64,000 nucleotides of DNA from Rutstroemia sp. NJR-2017a BVV2 (lineage: Eukaryota > Ascomycota > Leotiomycetes > Helotiales > Rutstroemiaceae). Positions within the stretch are counted from its first letter, which is position 1. Each line of letters begins with the position of its first letter. The notes under the pieces are model-generated. The model was not told the origin of the DNA, searched no databases, and saw nothing but the letters and a program-made list of their open reading frames with translations. Location: assembly GCA_002946415.1 (NCBI GenBank), contig NJPS01000031.1:1320394-1384393 (forward strand), given 5' to 3'. Positions 24,740-34,259 of this stretch are shown piece after piece. Both the position numbers and the translations under genes were made by a program.

Positions 24740-25577
24740 ATGGCGGATTCAACGGCATCAGCTCCAAAGCCAAGTTCCAGCGTCAAGCTGGTTCTTTTGG
24801 GCGAAGCAGCTGTAGGAAAGGTAATCGCAGAGCTTCAATGATCACTGGCAAACCTACTCACTGTTCTTAGTCGTCTCTTGTACTGCGATTTGTAAACAAC
24901 GACTTCCAAGAAAACAAGGAACCTACAATTGGAGGTATGATATCCTCATTTACGTCACATGGAATTCTATCAGGGCTCAACTAACGATTATGGTTATAGC
25001 TGCTTTCTTGACACAGAAATGTAACCTACCTACAAGGACGATCAAGTTCGAGATCTGGGATACTGCCGGACAAGAACGTTTCGCATCTCTCGCTCCTATG
25101 TACTATCGAAATGCCCAATCTGCTCTCGTCGTATACGACCTCACAAAACCAACATCACTCGTTAAAGCGAAGCACTGGGTTGCAGAACTCCAGCGACAGG
25201 CATCACCGGGAATTGTTATAGCTCTGGTAGGCAACAAGTTGGATCTTACAAATGAGGGCGGAGAAGCAGGCACTCTAGGCGACGAGGAATCTGCCGAAGG
25301 CGAAGACGCAACTGGCGATGCGAGAAAGGTGTCGACTGCGGAAGCTAAATCATATGCGGAAGAAGAAGGCTTATTATTCTTCGAGACCAGTGCTAAGCTT
25401 GGCACAAATGTGACGGAAGTCTTCACAGCCATCGCAAATGCTATCCCCGAGACATCACTGAAGGGTGCTAGAGGGCCCGGTGGCACACAAGCAACCGCAG
25501 GAAGAGCGGAAGATCAGTCTAGAGTGAATCTGACAGGACCGAGGGATAATGCATCGAAGGAAGGTTGTGCTTGTTAA
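24740..25577 (+). CDS. VPS21: Rab5-family small GTPase (Vps21/Ypt5 type)
   Basis: Exons 24740-24820, 24871-24934 and 25000-25577 give 240 residues. All G motifs are present: P-loop GEAAVGKSS (21-29, split by the first intron), effector region TIGAAFLT, WDTAGQE (about 72-78), NKLDLT (about 130-135) and ETSAKLG. The Rab5 marker [13 protein letters not shown] is intact. The C-terminus ends CAC, a geranylgeranylation signal. Rab5 proteins control early endosome fusion and vacuolar sorting. The protein is about 20 residues longer than typical Rab5 because of a Gly/Glu/Asp-rich insertion right after NKLD (about residues 138-160). Start is the ATG giving the standard short N-terminus before VKLVLLGE. 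Confidence 0.95.
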
Positions 25578-26695
25578 TACGTCAGCGTCGTTTCATACCG
25601 TGTATTCTGAATTTTCGACATCCTCCGTAGGTTTGCTCTTTGGGTTTTTAGGTGGCTGCTATTGATATCACTACTAGTTGCTCTGGTTTCGATAGGGAGA
25701 GACGAAATACGAGAAACTTGGTATGTACCAGGAATACTACATCACGTTTTTAGTCCGCAATAATTTCAGTTCGTGACAAATTTGCCATCCACATTGTTCC
25801 AGGCCTCATTCCGATTCCTTGTGTCATTGCGAGAGAGAAAGTAAAACAAGCGGCTTTTCTCACTTCACTCCTCCGGACGCACTGTTGTTTCGTCCATTTC
25901 CATTTCCATCAAAGCGTACTTCCGTAATGGACAATCTCCAACGCCTCCCCTACTACCTCTCGATAGAATCCGGCTGGTGATTGTCCTGGTCGTTCACTCG
26001 GGATCAAACAACATCATGATTTCTCATCTGATTATCCACAAGCAATTAGATATTTTCTTAATGATATGTATAATTGACCTACTAGGAATTAGGCAATCAT
26101 GCAATTATATAGTTGATTTCCCTAATCCATTTGGAAAATCTACTTCTGCTATTGTAACGACTGGAGATCACAGATCCGGCTCTATCAAACTGGCCAGCTT
26201 TTGCTGCGCGTAGTCTGAGCACATTCTCGCTCGGCACCTGAAAGTACTAAGCTTTTCGCGCGGGGCGCACCGCTAAGCATTGGGGGTCTGACAAGTACTG
26301 TTTCCGATGGCGTTGGAGTAGCCACTGCTCACATCGCATTTGTTTCGCCTGATCTTCTTTCACGAATCTCTCTCCTCAAAATTCTGGGACCAGTCTTCGG
26401 CTCCAGGTCTGGACTGTCTCAACATCCTTATTTCAACATGTTTCGAGTTTTGGTTGGTGTTTGCAGTATTCGCCTTCAGATACATGAGTTTGGCGCACGT
26501 GAATAGCCGGTCCAAGTACGAGTAGGTAGGTATATATATGTGCTCTCTCCTCCGCTTTTCAAACAGTTTCTCCTATACATACCTTATCTCTTTACAAATC
26601 TCTGATTATCTTTTTCTGTATTGTCCAGCTGGCCTGATATTCCTTCGATTCTTCATATATACTTATTTTACACATTAATACATTTTACATTCAAG
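25578..26695. promoter_or_regulatory. Rab5 3' region and promoter of the repeat-peptide gene
   Basis: The 1.1-kb gap has no supported gene. A strong TATA-like element, GGTATATATATG, lies at about 26529-26540, some 155 bp before the repeat-peptide start codon, and is followed by C/T-rich leader sequence. This suggests a regulated, possibly highly expressed gene. Confidence 0.5.
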
Positions 26696-27610
26696 ATGCG
26701 TTCCTCGACAGCAAGTGTGATTCTGGCCTTCTGCGCCATGTTGGCTGTCCAGGCGGCACCGACTGATATGAGTAACGCTGTTGCTCGTTCTGTTGCTCAC
26801 GAAGTTGTGGCTCGTGGTTAGTAGCATATCTTCCTCAGGGAGTGCCTGATCGTTTTACACTTGCTGACCCTTTCCTAGATTTCAACTACAATGCAGATGG
26901 TGACGAAGTAGATGCAGAGGGAAATGTTATCCAAAAAAGGGGTATGTCGTGGTCAGTATGCTGAAGGGGATACATTATCTAACATCAACTCAGACTTCGA
27001 CTACGATGCAGATGGAAACGAGATTCTACCAGCTGATAGCGCTGAAAAGCGTGACTTCCTTTACAATGCGGATGGTGATGAAATCGATGCAGAGGGCAAT
27101 GTCGTAAAGAGAGGTTGTAAGTCATACCCAGGATGTTCAGCATGTCAAAGACTGCCAACTAATACCAAACTAGCTTTCGAGTATGACGCAGATGGAAACG
27201 AGATCTTAGACGATGCGGACCTCTCCGAGCGAGACTTCCAATATGACGCTGACGGCAACGAGATTGCCCCTGACGGAAGCCTAGTCCAGCGCGCGCCCAA
27301 GAAGGCGAAGAAGGCCAAGAAACAAAAGCGTGATTTCAACTACGATGCTGAGGGAAATGAAATCGATGCGAATGGAAATATCGTCCAGAGAGATTTCAAC
27401 TACGATGCTGAGGGAAACGAGATCGATGCGGAGGGTAACATCGTCCAAAGAGACTTCAACTATGACGCTGAAGGAAACGAGATCGATGCGAGTGGACAAC
27501 TAGTAGACCGCGCTGCGAAGAAAGCCAAAAAGGCGAAGAAGCAAAAGCGCGACTTCAACTATGATGCTGAGGGTAATGAGATTGATGCAGAAGGCAACTT
27601 GGTGAATTAG
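26696..27610 (+). CDS. Secreted repeat-peptide precursor (Kex2-processed repeat protein, KEP-like)
   Basis: Exons 26696-26816, 26879-26941, 26994-27113 and 27174-27610 give 246 residues. A signal peptide (about 1-20, ending VQAAP) and short pro-region are followed by nine repeats of about 20 residues. Each has the core D-F-x-Y-[DN]-A-[DE]-G-[DN]-E-[IV], usually continuing DAEGN. Lys-Arg sites end repeats 1-3. Later units end with a single Arg (SER, VQR, VDR). Two copies of a basic linker, KKAKKAKKQKR, follow repeats 5 and 8. All three introns are phase 1 and fall right at the first codon of a repeat. The third donor is ambiguous: gttgta at 27114 gives the repeat-like ...KR-AF, while gtaagt at 27117 adds one residue. 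Kex2 cleavage in the Golgi followed by release of acidic Tyr-containing peptides is inferred. It resembles in design the precursors of fungal ribosomal peptides (dikaritins, epichloecyclins) but shares no known core. No modifying enzyme is adjacent. Confidence 0.85.
26879..27607 (+). repeat. Nine ~60-bp coding tandem repeats
   Basis: Repeat units start at about 26879, 26994, 27054, 27174, 27234, 27334, 27394, 27454 and 27556. The last four are nearly identical in DNA (TTCAACTA then GATGCTGAGGG), pointing to recent duplication or homogenisation. The first five are more diverged. Two copies of an AAG-rich linker (about 27296-27330 and 27516-27550) show that the linker was duplicated together with its neighbours. 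Confidence 0.85.
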
Positions 27611-28135
27611 ATTCTTAGATGATAGAAGGGCCTGTGGAATAATGGGTTCTACTTATTTTTTAAACATTTTCCTATGTTCTCGATTTACAGTTGTATAACT
27701 TCTACTATGTATTGCAGATGCAATCACTTGATCACTTTCCAATAGATGAACATTGAGTCTTAATGTGCCAATGCTTTTCATACTTTCACTCAACAAGCAT
27801 GTGATGATGAGGTCGGTCGTCCCTAAGTTGAGCTCTTTTCACAAGCCTCCAGGCTTCGAGGTATGGAACAGGCGATGCTTCGAGAATGGGGCTCGCCTAG
27901 AGCCCGAAACTAAACTACTGCAGCAGGGACCCCAAGCTCCCTTGTTGTTTCCGACTGCGAAGCTTCAGTGAACCAATTCTTTTATGTAATGATGGAAACA
28001 GTAACAGTGCTGAGACCTTAGCCCACGGTTAACAGACCAACCGATGCAGCAGCTTCCATTCTCTTCAATAAGATAAAGTGCACCTTCAGAAAGTCAGACG
28101 TACATATATCATTAATCTATAACTACAATCCCATA
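27611..28135. other. Convergent intergenic region
   Basis: 3' region of the repeat-peptide gene and of the FIT2-like gene. No supported gene. Confidence 0.35.
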
Positions 28136-29134
28136 TCAAATCCCCGGCATCCCCACGATACCTCTAACAGCCGGAACCACTCTCGGCAAGAAATACGCGA
28201 CGAAAATGCCCAAAAATGCCACTACCAATCCCGTAAACTTCTCAAACCAAGTATGAAAATAAATAGCCGTCATAGCAAGCATGAACAAACTCAAGCCCGC
28301 AACACCCAACACAACCTTCACACTAAAGCTCATCCACCCCTGATTTACATCTTCCGCCTCATTATACGGCGGGGCTTCCACCTCCGCGCTCTTGACTGCT
28401 CCATCAGGCATCACAATACTCCGCTCCTCTTTCACGCCCATGCTTCTCAAGACCACGTGTAGAACCTCCTGGAGAAGAAACATGCTCCCTAGAACCAATA
28501 GGAACACATGTCCACTAATATCATGCCCGCCTTTCCACTTCCCGCCCACAGCTTTACACGCAATGCCCGTAACAAACTGCCTTGTATCATCCATCTCCAC
28601 CCGCCCCTTCTCCGCATCGCGCACCAGCTCGCACTGCCCGCCCGTAAGCACAAATCCACGATCGATGATTGCGGGACCGAAAAACCACTGCGTGACGAAG
28701 ATCCACCATGTCGTAACAACCGCCCATCGAATCGCGCCGCGCACCCGTCTCGGCGTAATGATCAACGAGCCCGGCGGCCCCGTCGACGGATGCGTAAACA
28801 GGAAGAAGAAGTAGCTGAGCGTGATCCAGAACCAGCCTTTCTTAACAAACAGCTGATTGAAGACATTGCTCTTCTTAGCAAAATACGAGGGCGCGGTGCT
28901 AGCCGGATGAGACTGCAGCGTTGGGCTGTATTCGGAGGTGCGGACTTGCGGGTTGATGCTGGAGAAGATGGAGCCGATGAGCAGGGTCGCGGGGTAGATG
29001 GAGAGGAGGAGAGTCTCGAAGGGGGTGGGGATGAAGGGGGATTTACGGGCGGTCATTTTCGCGGTGGTGGTGGGCGTGGTTACGATTTCGGGGGTTCGTT
29101 GCGAGCGCCTCTTTTTTGCGGTTGGGGAGCTCAT
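28136..29134 (-). CDS. SCS3: FIT2/Scs3-family ER protein (fat storage-inducing transmembrane)
   Basis: A single exon on the minus strand gives 332 residues. There are about six hydrophobic segments, the first at about 35-55. Two His-containing blocks match the family active site: GGHDISGHVFLL (about 222-233) and the region around ITSRTRHYTFD-equivalent sequence at the C-terminus, which is less clear here. FIT2/Scs3 proteins are ER acyl-CoA diphosphatases needed for normal lipid-droplet budding and phospholipid balance. The reading frame is open about 115 codons upstream, but the sequence there is unlike the family and the basic MSSPTAKKRRS start fits. The coding strand is GC-rich in the middle compared with its flanks. 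Confidence 0.9.
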   Translation of the reverse strand: MSSPTAKKRRSQRTPEIVTTPTTTAKMTARKSPFIPTPFETLLLSIYPATLLIGSIFSSINPQVRTSEYSPTLQSHPASTAPSYFAKKSNVFNQLFVKKGWFWITLSYFFFLFTHPSTGPPGSLIITPRRVRGAIRWAVVTTWWIFVTQWFFGPAIIDRGFVLTGGQCELVRDAEKGRVEMDDTRQFVTGIACKAVGGKWKGGHDISGHVFLLVLGSMFLLQEVLHVVLRSMGVKEERSIVMPDGAVKSAEVEAPPYNEAEDVNQGWMSFSVKVVLGVAGLSLFMLAMTAIYFHTWFEKFTGLVVAFLGIFVAYFLPRVVPAVRGIVGMPGI

Positions 29135-29710
29135 GGCTTTCTTTGTAGCGGCTATGACATGAATGGGCAATGCTCGTTCTATATAGGGGATGATGAAGTG
29201 AGTGAGGAGTAGATTAGCGACAGCGATGGCTTGCGAGATGTGAGCGAGATGTCGCCAGATATACAAACGAGAAATTTTGGGCAATCCAGCTTTGTGATGC
29301 CGCCTATGACGTTTGTTGTGGTTTTTTCTGCCGAAATGGACAGGGATGAGAACGGGGAGCTTTCCCCAGATTGAATTGATTACCGCAAGGTGTCGTAATA
29401 ACTGAAATAGATTGAATGCTAAGGAATTGTAATTCAATCTCACAAATTGCAAATAAATATAGCAGCTGAGATCAGCCAAGCAAAAGGATAGTCATTATTT
29501 GAATCTAATTTCCCAGTCAGAATCTCAATCACCAAGTTTACTTTGAACAAGCTCAAAGCGTTGATACAACGTTCCTTCGCCCCTCGCCTGATAGGTAAAG
29601 GTTACAAGTTTCAAGTGAGCTTCATTTCTACCCCGAGTCAGACGTTCTCTTCCTCAATTCATTATCCTCAGAGAAGAAAACCTACAAATTACCTCCACGC
29701 AACCTCCAAA
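29135..29710. promoter_or_regulatory. Divergent promoter of FIT2-like and EXPERA genes
   Basis: The 576 bp between divergent starts hold no independent gene. Open frames here are upstream extensions of the two flanking genes and lack family similarity. Confidence 0.45.
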
Positions 29711-30548
29711 ATGGTATCCACCCGCGGTCACCCCCAAGAATTCCCCGAACCCAACCTCACGCCCACCCGCGGCACCTCCAGTACACCCACACGCAGCCAC
29801 ACACCCCGCCGCTCCAAATGGGCGCACACGCCCTCAAACCTGACCCTCATCTGGCTCAGCATCTCTATCCCCCTCGTAATCTGGGACGCCGGCTACTGCT
29901 TCCTACGCCCGTACTCCATGCCCGGCGGCTCCTTGCACTGGCCCATCTGGGCGCCGTACGAGCTCTACGGGCGCGTCGACTACATCTACGGGTGGAAGGC
30001 GTTTAACGAGCAGAACGGGTTTACGAACGCGCAGACGTTTCTGAATGTTGTGGAGACGAGCATGTATTTGTATTATCTGTACATGCTGTATGCGTATGGA
30101 CAGGCGTCGAGCGCGCAGGGGAGAGGGGCGCCGGAGAATGCGGGGTTTTTGGGGGAGCAGAGGTATATTGAGGGGGGAAAGGGGGCGAGGGCTTTGTTGG
30201 TGGGGTATAGTGCGGCGGTGATGACGGTTAGCAAGACGGTGTTGTATTGTGAGGTTAATTCGGTTCTGGTACTTTCGTCTACTAATCTAATGTGATGTAG
30301 GGCTCAATGAATACTATTCTGGGTATGAGAATATTGGCCACAACAGCGTGGGGAATTTGATTTTCCTCTGGATCATTCCTAAGTAAGTTTTCCGATTCTG
30401 TAGCGTGAACGTGTCTGACAGATTCAGTGGTGCCTGGTTGATTGTGCCTTCGTATATCATATATGTTACAGGAAGTGAAATCATTCAGGGACTTGCGGTT
30501 GCTGGCGGAGCTTCGCCTGATGAAGTGTCATTGTCCAAGGAGGAATAA
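29711..30548 (+). CDS. EXPERA (emopamil-binding-like) multi-pass membrane protein
   Basis: Exons 29711-30248, 30301-30382 and 30428-30548 give 246 residues. The first donor is the GTGAGG inside TTGTATTGTGAGG: only this splice yields the family block LYWLNEYYSGYENIGHN followed by FLWIIPNGAWLIVPSYI. Four to five transmembrane segments begin at about 40. The EXPERA domain is shared by sterol isomerase EBP, TM6SF2 and sigma-2 receptor. In fungi the long form is uncharacterised, and sterol or lipid binding is inferred only. The N-terminus (about 1-35) is Thr/Pro/Arg-rich. The C-terminus is a short acidic tail ending KEE. Confidence 0.87.
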
Positions 30549-31451
30549 AGTAATGATAATACGAGGAAATGAGGGTAAATGTATGAGGATATGGAGGATA
30601 TGGAGCATAAGGAGGACATTCAATAGGATAGTGACGAAGACATGATATCCTTATAACGACACGGGATCTATGATCGGCGAGGAGGGTTAATCTGTTTTCA
30701 TGCGCATGTATAAGTAAAGGTTAGGGACCTTCGATAATTTATTACGTTACATCTCGACCTAAGTCTCCCTCAGCATTTTCAAGTCCAATATTGATGAAAT
30801 TGGATTTCAATGGCTCATCCCGTCTAATTAAATTTCGCCCTTTGGACTTCTATTCTTGGTTGAATCCCTTCCTGTCTTCATCCAGATGTTTCTCCTTCTC
30901 TGATTGCATCTCCTCTGAATGTCTGACGTTCCCTTAGTCATTGGGTCATCTGCCCCCTCATAATGGTGTAACAGTTGTATGGTCCTCGCTCATCCCAACC
31001 TATTCCAGCTACTTTCACTCAGTCACTTAAGCACACACAAAGTTGGTGTCAATCAAGTCTGAAATTTCATTTCTACTTCCAAAGCACCCACACATCCATC
31101 CATCTATCTATCAGTCTATCGTCGTATTGTATCGTCGCCGATATCTATCTTATTCTACTTTCTAAAAAGTATCAAGTTGTATCAATCTCTCTTCTTCATC
31201 TCCTCGTTCATCCTGGTATCTAAATCAACTCCAACTCCAGTTCAACTCCGCTCCACATGACATGATATAATGCCAAGTTTAAAAACAACGAAAGTACCAC
31301 CCATCAGCCGATCCTCACACCAAGCAATGCAATTTTTCGTCAAAAACCATGTAACAAAACACCCATCATACGCCTTCCAACAGAGTAACAAGATCGAGCC
31401 AAAAATCCTTCTCTTTTGTTGATTCACTTCTTCATCCATTTATCCATCCAC
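30549..31451. other. Convergent intergenic region
   Basis: The gap contains the 3' ends of two convergent genes. It is C/T-rich on the + strand from 30960 to 31250 (many ATCCATC/TCTATC motifs). No gene is supported. Confidence 0.35.
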
Positions 31452-34259
31452 TCAAACACCTACTCCCTCAACGGCACTCCCACTCACACCCACATTCCTT
31501 CCAATTCCCTTGACCCTCCCCTTCCTCACCACCTCCATCGCCCTACCCACCGCATTCAGATCCCCCAACAAAGTAACATGCCCCCTATCGCTCCTGATCT
31601 TTCCACCTTTAACCAACATATATCCCTCAGGCAACATCGCCTCTTTCGCAAGACAAACGCCATCACCGCTCGCAAACGCTAGATTATCATAAACATCCTG
31701 GCACGGAATGCCCTCTCTCCCTGCAACCTTCGCTCCATACACCGTTGGGATGGATTTCCCATAGATGACTGCCAAAGGAGGATAACGATTTGAGTCAGAC
31801 AACTCGGGCTTGAAATGGAGTTCTTGTTTGAACTTTTTCGTTTCGGCGAGAGTGCGACGGAGATATTGGATTGCTTTATCGCGGGGAAGAGTCACGGCTG
31901 TAGAGACAGAGGTGGATGCGGAGGGACTGTGTCCTTTGGTATGACCGGTGGGCGAGTTGATAGTGTTGCCCATCTGAGGGGCGAGGGTGCGGTCGGTTCC
32001 GCCTTCAATGTTACGGAGGACGTCAGCAGCGCGACTTGTCTTGGATTGGTCGTTCGCTGGATTACGTTCATCGTTTTCGTTGCGCATAGCGGAGCTGGGC
32101 GAGGATGGGGTGCTAGTACCAGAGCTAGACTTTTTACCTGCCATTGGGAGATTCAGGAAACTTCCAGGTAGGTTTAGGATGCTGCCTATTCCACTAGTAG
32201 ATTGTTGAATTGGCGGTAATGGCTGGTCCGTAACTGGCGAGAACCGGTACTTGATCCAATCGTCGAGATTAAAGAAGTCAACTGGGTACTTTTCTCGTGT
32301 GTATAGGTCGAAGAAACACTCTCCATTTTCAGGAAGTAGAACGAAGCTCGTCCGGAGAGTGAAATTCACTTGCGCCGTAAGTACTCTTGAGCTTAAGAGA
32401 ACAGCATCACCATTTCTGAAGGGTCCGAGAATATTCACACAAGATTGCGGAACACCAGCGTAGATGACTCCACTGAAAAGTTCTGGTTTTTGATTCACAA
32501 CATGTCGAGTTATTAGCCCGCCCAAGGAGTGAGCAATAACCAATGCTCCTTCCGGTTGTTCCCCGTTGGGACCTGGCTGGTTTGATGGAAGTTTCTCCAG
32601 AAAAGCTTGAAGTTTTCGACTCAAAAGATGTGGACTTAGCCTCCAGTCGTACCCGTAATCCCACACCCTGAGCTTGCCGTTTCGTGCATTTTCGGACTCG
32701 CGCAATTTCTTAAACAGCCTCCTCGAGATATCCACTGGTCCAATATTCTGAAGCATTCCCGAAGCAAAGATCCTCTCCTCCATAGTTTCCTCATCTTCCG
32801 GATCCAACCCAACCTCCAAATTTACCTTACGAATGTTAAGTCCCACTTTCACAGGTACCCATAATTGACGATGAGGAGGTTTTGCTGATCGAAGGACAGA
32901 TCCTCTGTAGCCCCCCATAATCACAACATCACCAGTCAAATTTTGTATCGCCCTATCAAGAACTGTCCCTTCTGTTGTAGCACTCGTACTCTCACTAGGC
33001 ACCCCACCCGAGACTTTCGGTGACCCCGGGATCACAGGACTTGGTTCGAGAGCTTTCTTTTTGGTAACAGTAGCCTGCAAAATGCCTGGGTTCATATCAG
33101 TAACTGACTTTGATCTGTACGACGCAATATTCGAGTTCAAGAAGTTCATGCTAAAGCCAAAACTGGGTACACGGGGCATACTTGGCATGCTCGGCATCTG
33201 TGGCATTCGAAATGTTGATCGATCTTGTAAAGAATCTCTAATGGCTTTTACTCGAGAATTAACCTGGTCATGGTGGTTTTCGAAACGTGAGTCGTCACCT
33301 AAGGAGGAAGCTCGAGATAAGCTGTGGTAAAGCATTGAATCGTCAGAAGTTGCTCTGCGTATAGTTCTCGGTCGCTCGGGTACTCCTGATACATCACTTG
33401 GTCGAGGAGCATCGTTTTGCGGGGACGATTTAGTTGTTTGATGCGGGCGTGGTCGTAGTCCTTGGGGGGCATCTCCAGCTTTTTGTTTGGAATTTGAAGA
33501 CCAAGTGGGACTTGAGCTAAATGTTGCGCTTCTCGGCGAACTGATTGAAGCTCTAGATTTGTGACCCGAACTTGTGGAAGCCCCGAATAAATTTCCAACC
33601 TGAGCAATTGATGGCAAGTTTTTTGGTAAGAGCTTTCGCAATGCCTCGGCGCCATTGGATAGAGACCCTTGACGTTTTCTTCCACTGTCAAATACGCCCT
33701 GCATTGACGATCTATACCCGTTATCTCCCTTCTGTATCACCATTGACTTTGGACCGGGCTGCCATGGTGTTGGAGGCGACTTTTGTCCGTCCTTGAGTTT
33801 TGGTGATGGCAATTTAGGCAATGACTTGTCGACGCCCGTCTGAGGCTTCGCAGCCTCCGTATCAGACGCGGTAGGTGTGTCTGGTTCCTGTGGTGATGGT
33901 GTCTCGGGATCGCTATCGAAATAACCACCCGCCAAATCGTCCATAGCAGCGGCCTTCTCAGCTGCAGGTGTCCTTGCTGACTTCATGCGCGAAGCTGCAT
34001 GGCTGATTGTGACGCCGATAATCGAGTGCGCATCATCGTTCGATATATTAGATACAGTCATGTTGTCTGCCTCGTCCGATTCATCGCTGAGCTCGTTCGG
34101 TTCTGCGGTTATGTATGTGGACATTTGGTGGGTAAATGGCGCAGGCACAATGCCGGGTTCAGAGCTTTTATTAGAAGCCATTGTCTGTTCCCGTCCTTGT
34201 TCCGCTGTATCCATTGTAAGATCTCGGTCTATACCAATTGTTGTGGGACTGTCCGGCAT
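31452..34259 (-). CDS. LCAT-like alpha/beta hydrolase (putative phospholipase/acyltransferase)
   Basis: A single exon on the minus strand gives 935 residues. The first 410 residues are Ser/Pro-rich and disordered. The hydrolase domain begins near 430 with VVIMGGYRGSVLR and contains VWDYGYDWRLSPH (about 550) and the nucleophile elbow IAHSLGGL (about 598-605). It then has GVPQSCVNILGPFRNGDAVLL and a late HVTLLGD block carrying the probable catalytic His. The WDYxYDWR and GHSLGG-type motifs match the lecithin:cholesterol acyltransferase family. A Ser/Gly/Thr-rich insertion lies between about 700 and 790. The substrate is unknown; lipid is likely. I start at the first ATG (34259); the open frame further upstream has no ATG. 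Confidence 0.87.
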   Translation of the reverse strand: MPDSPTTIGIDRDLTMDTAEQGREQTMASNKSSEPGIVPAPFTHQMSTYITAEPNELSDESDEADNMTVSNISNDDAHSIIGVTISHAASRMKSARTPAAEKAAAMDDLAGGYFDSDPETPSPQEPDTPTASDTEAAKPQTGVDKSLPKLPSPKLKDGQKSPPTPWQPGPKSMVIQKGDNGYRSSMQGVFDSGRKRQGSLSNGAEALRKLLPKNLPSIAQVGNLFGASTSSGHKSRASISSPRSATFSSSPTWSSNSKQKAGDAPQGLRPRPHQTTKSSPQNDAPRPSDVSGVPERPRTIRRATSDDSMLYHSLSRASSLGDDSRFENHHDQVNSRVKAIRDSLQDRSTFRMPQMPSMPSMPRVPSFGFSMNFLNSNIASYRSKSVTDMNPGILQATVTKKKALEPSPVIPGSPKVSGGVPSESTSATTEGTVLDRAIQNLTGDVVIMGGYRGSVLRSAKPPHRQLWVPVKVGLNIRKVNLEVGLDPEDEETMEERIFASGMLQNIGPVDISRRLFKKLRESENARNGKLRVWDYGYDWRLSPHLLSRKLQAFLEKLPSNQPGPNGEQPEGALVIAHSLGGLITRHVVNQKPELFSGVIYAGVPQSCVNILGPFRNGDAVLLSSRVLTAQVNFTLRTSFVLLPENGECFFDLYTREKYPVDFFNLDDWIKYRFSPVTDQPLPPIQQSTSGIGSILNLPGSFLNLPMAGKKSSSGTSTPSSPSSAMRNENDERNPANDQSKTSRAADVLRNIEGGTDRTLAPQMGNTINSPTGHTKGHSPSASTSVSTAVTLPRDKAIQYLRRTLAETKKFKQELHFKPELSDSNRYPPLAVIYGKSIPTVYGAKVAGREGIPCQDVYDNLAFASGDGVCLAKEAMLPEGYMLVKGGKIRSDRGHVTLLGDLNAVGRAMEVVRKGRVKGIGRNVGVSGSAVEGVGV

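Noticed and set aside
26696..27610. EF-hand or dockerin-like calcium-binding reading of the DADGNE repeats
   Set aside because: The spacing of Asp residues does not give the 12-residue EF-hand loop, and KR sites plus a signal peptide fit a peptide precursor better.
29135..29479. 115-codon upstream extension of the FIT2-like frame
   Set aside because: The sequence is not like FIT2 N-termini and lies in the divergent promoter; it is an open frame by chance.
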